From contig CP092864.1 of NCBI GenBank assembly GCA_030710605.1, forward strand, positions 137,889,255-137,953,254: DNA of 64,000 nt, in the 5' to 3' direction. The position numbers and the translations under genes were made by a program. A model generated the notes under the pieces. The model was not told the origin of the DNA. It ran no database searches and saw nothing but the letters and a program-made list of their open reading frames with translations. Below are positions 63,630 to 64,000 of the stretch, one piece after another. The stretch comes from Cordylochernes scorpioides. Lineage: Eukaryota > Arthropoda > Arachnida > Pseudoscorpiones > Chernetidae. The number at the start of each line of letters is the position of its first letter. Positions within the stretch are counted from its first letter, which is position 1.

Positions 63630-64000
63630 AATATATACTTGAAATTGAAGATTAAAAAAAAAAAAACGAAATAAAATGTTGATGATTACATCAATGGATA
63701 ATGGTCTACATAGACTGACGTCTGTACGCCAATCTGATAATCACAAAGATAAATGATCATTTTACCTGAAGATATCCCAAATAGGATGCATCATCTTCAA
63801 ATATGAAGCAAAAGAAACTTTTCAAGCTTATCATCATCATTATGTGCATAACCCGGACTTCTGAAGCATGCTAAAATTGCTAAAAAAAAACTCTTCCCTA
63901 AACGAATTTTCTTTTATTTGTAATTTTGTCGAAGGTATAATATTACCAAGGTTTTTCATGTTTATAGTGTCTTCATTTGGACCAAAGATTCTTGGAATTA
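63630..64000. other. Unassigned sequence at window end
   Basis: No gene, repeat family or RNA recognised. Confidence 0.4.

Overview
This is a repeat-dominated window of an invertebrate animal nuclear genome, AT-rich and full of decayed mobile elements. There are no bacterial or organellar genes. A mollusc, possibly a gastropod, is a plausible source. That is inferred only from the overall mix (a somatomedin-B/thrombospondin-type gene, a metazoan 5S sequence, Penelope-like and hammerhead-bearing elements) and is held weakly.

Host genes. The only convincing protein gene is on the + strand. Three GC-richer exons at 44112-44306, 53626-53746 and about 54943-55213 join in perfect phase (1, then 2). 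They give one thrombospondin type-1 repeat, a linker, and a cysteine-rich C-terminal domain ending in TAA, resembling SBSPON-like secreted matrix proteins. The 5' exons lie outside the window or are unrecognised. Intron 1 (9.3 kb) holds a 2.3-kb 23-bp minisatellite, several SINEs, fold-back elements and an intact Tc1-like transposon. A 5S rRNA sequence lies on the - strand at 60871-60988.

Self-cleaving RNA elements. The most striking content is a collection of hammerhead ribozyme (HHR) motifs in three or more repeat families: (i) a 319-bp unit in tandem and inverted copies at 31.1-32.1, 32.66-33.13 and 36.9-37.3 kb, whose best copies have the full type I fold; (ii) SINE-like elements with an HHR at 5.9, 30.7, 31.0, 32.25 and 59.5 kb, plus truncated relatives; (iii) a 181-bp tandem unit at 57.9-58.5 kb and a divergent relative at 57.06-57.36 kb. 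They look like retrozymes, small non-autonomous retroelements that make HHR-processed circular RNAs and are thought to depend on Penelope-like enzymes. A Penelope-like element with reverse transcriptase and GIY-YIG domains sits at 27.8-29.7 kb beside an inverted partial copy.

Satellites. A 1.5-kb array at 17.2-18.8 kb and a short one at 53.2-53.6 kb are built from U6 snRNA sequence, and the second ends in the U6 3' half. Other arrays have periods of about 93, 57, 76, 31, 74, 124, 16, 23, 145 and 43 bp.

Other mobile DNA. An apparently intact Tc1-like transposon (48946-50364); an internally deleted DD41D mariner-type element (62311-62898); at least six Helitron copies or ends; Tigger/pogo-like and hAT-like MITEs; a MITE whose terminal repeat has been expanded; tRNA-headed SINEs with target-site duplications; and fragments of several LINE C-termini. 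Many families occur as head-to-head inverted pairs, including a perfect 82-bp palindrome at 29436-29517.
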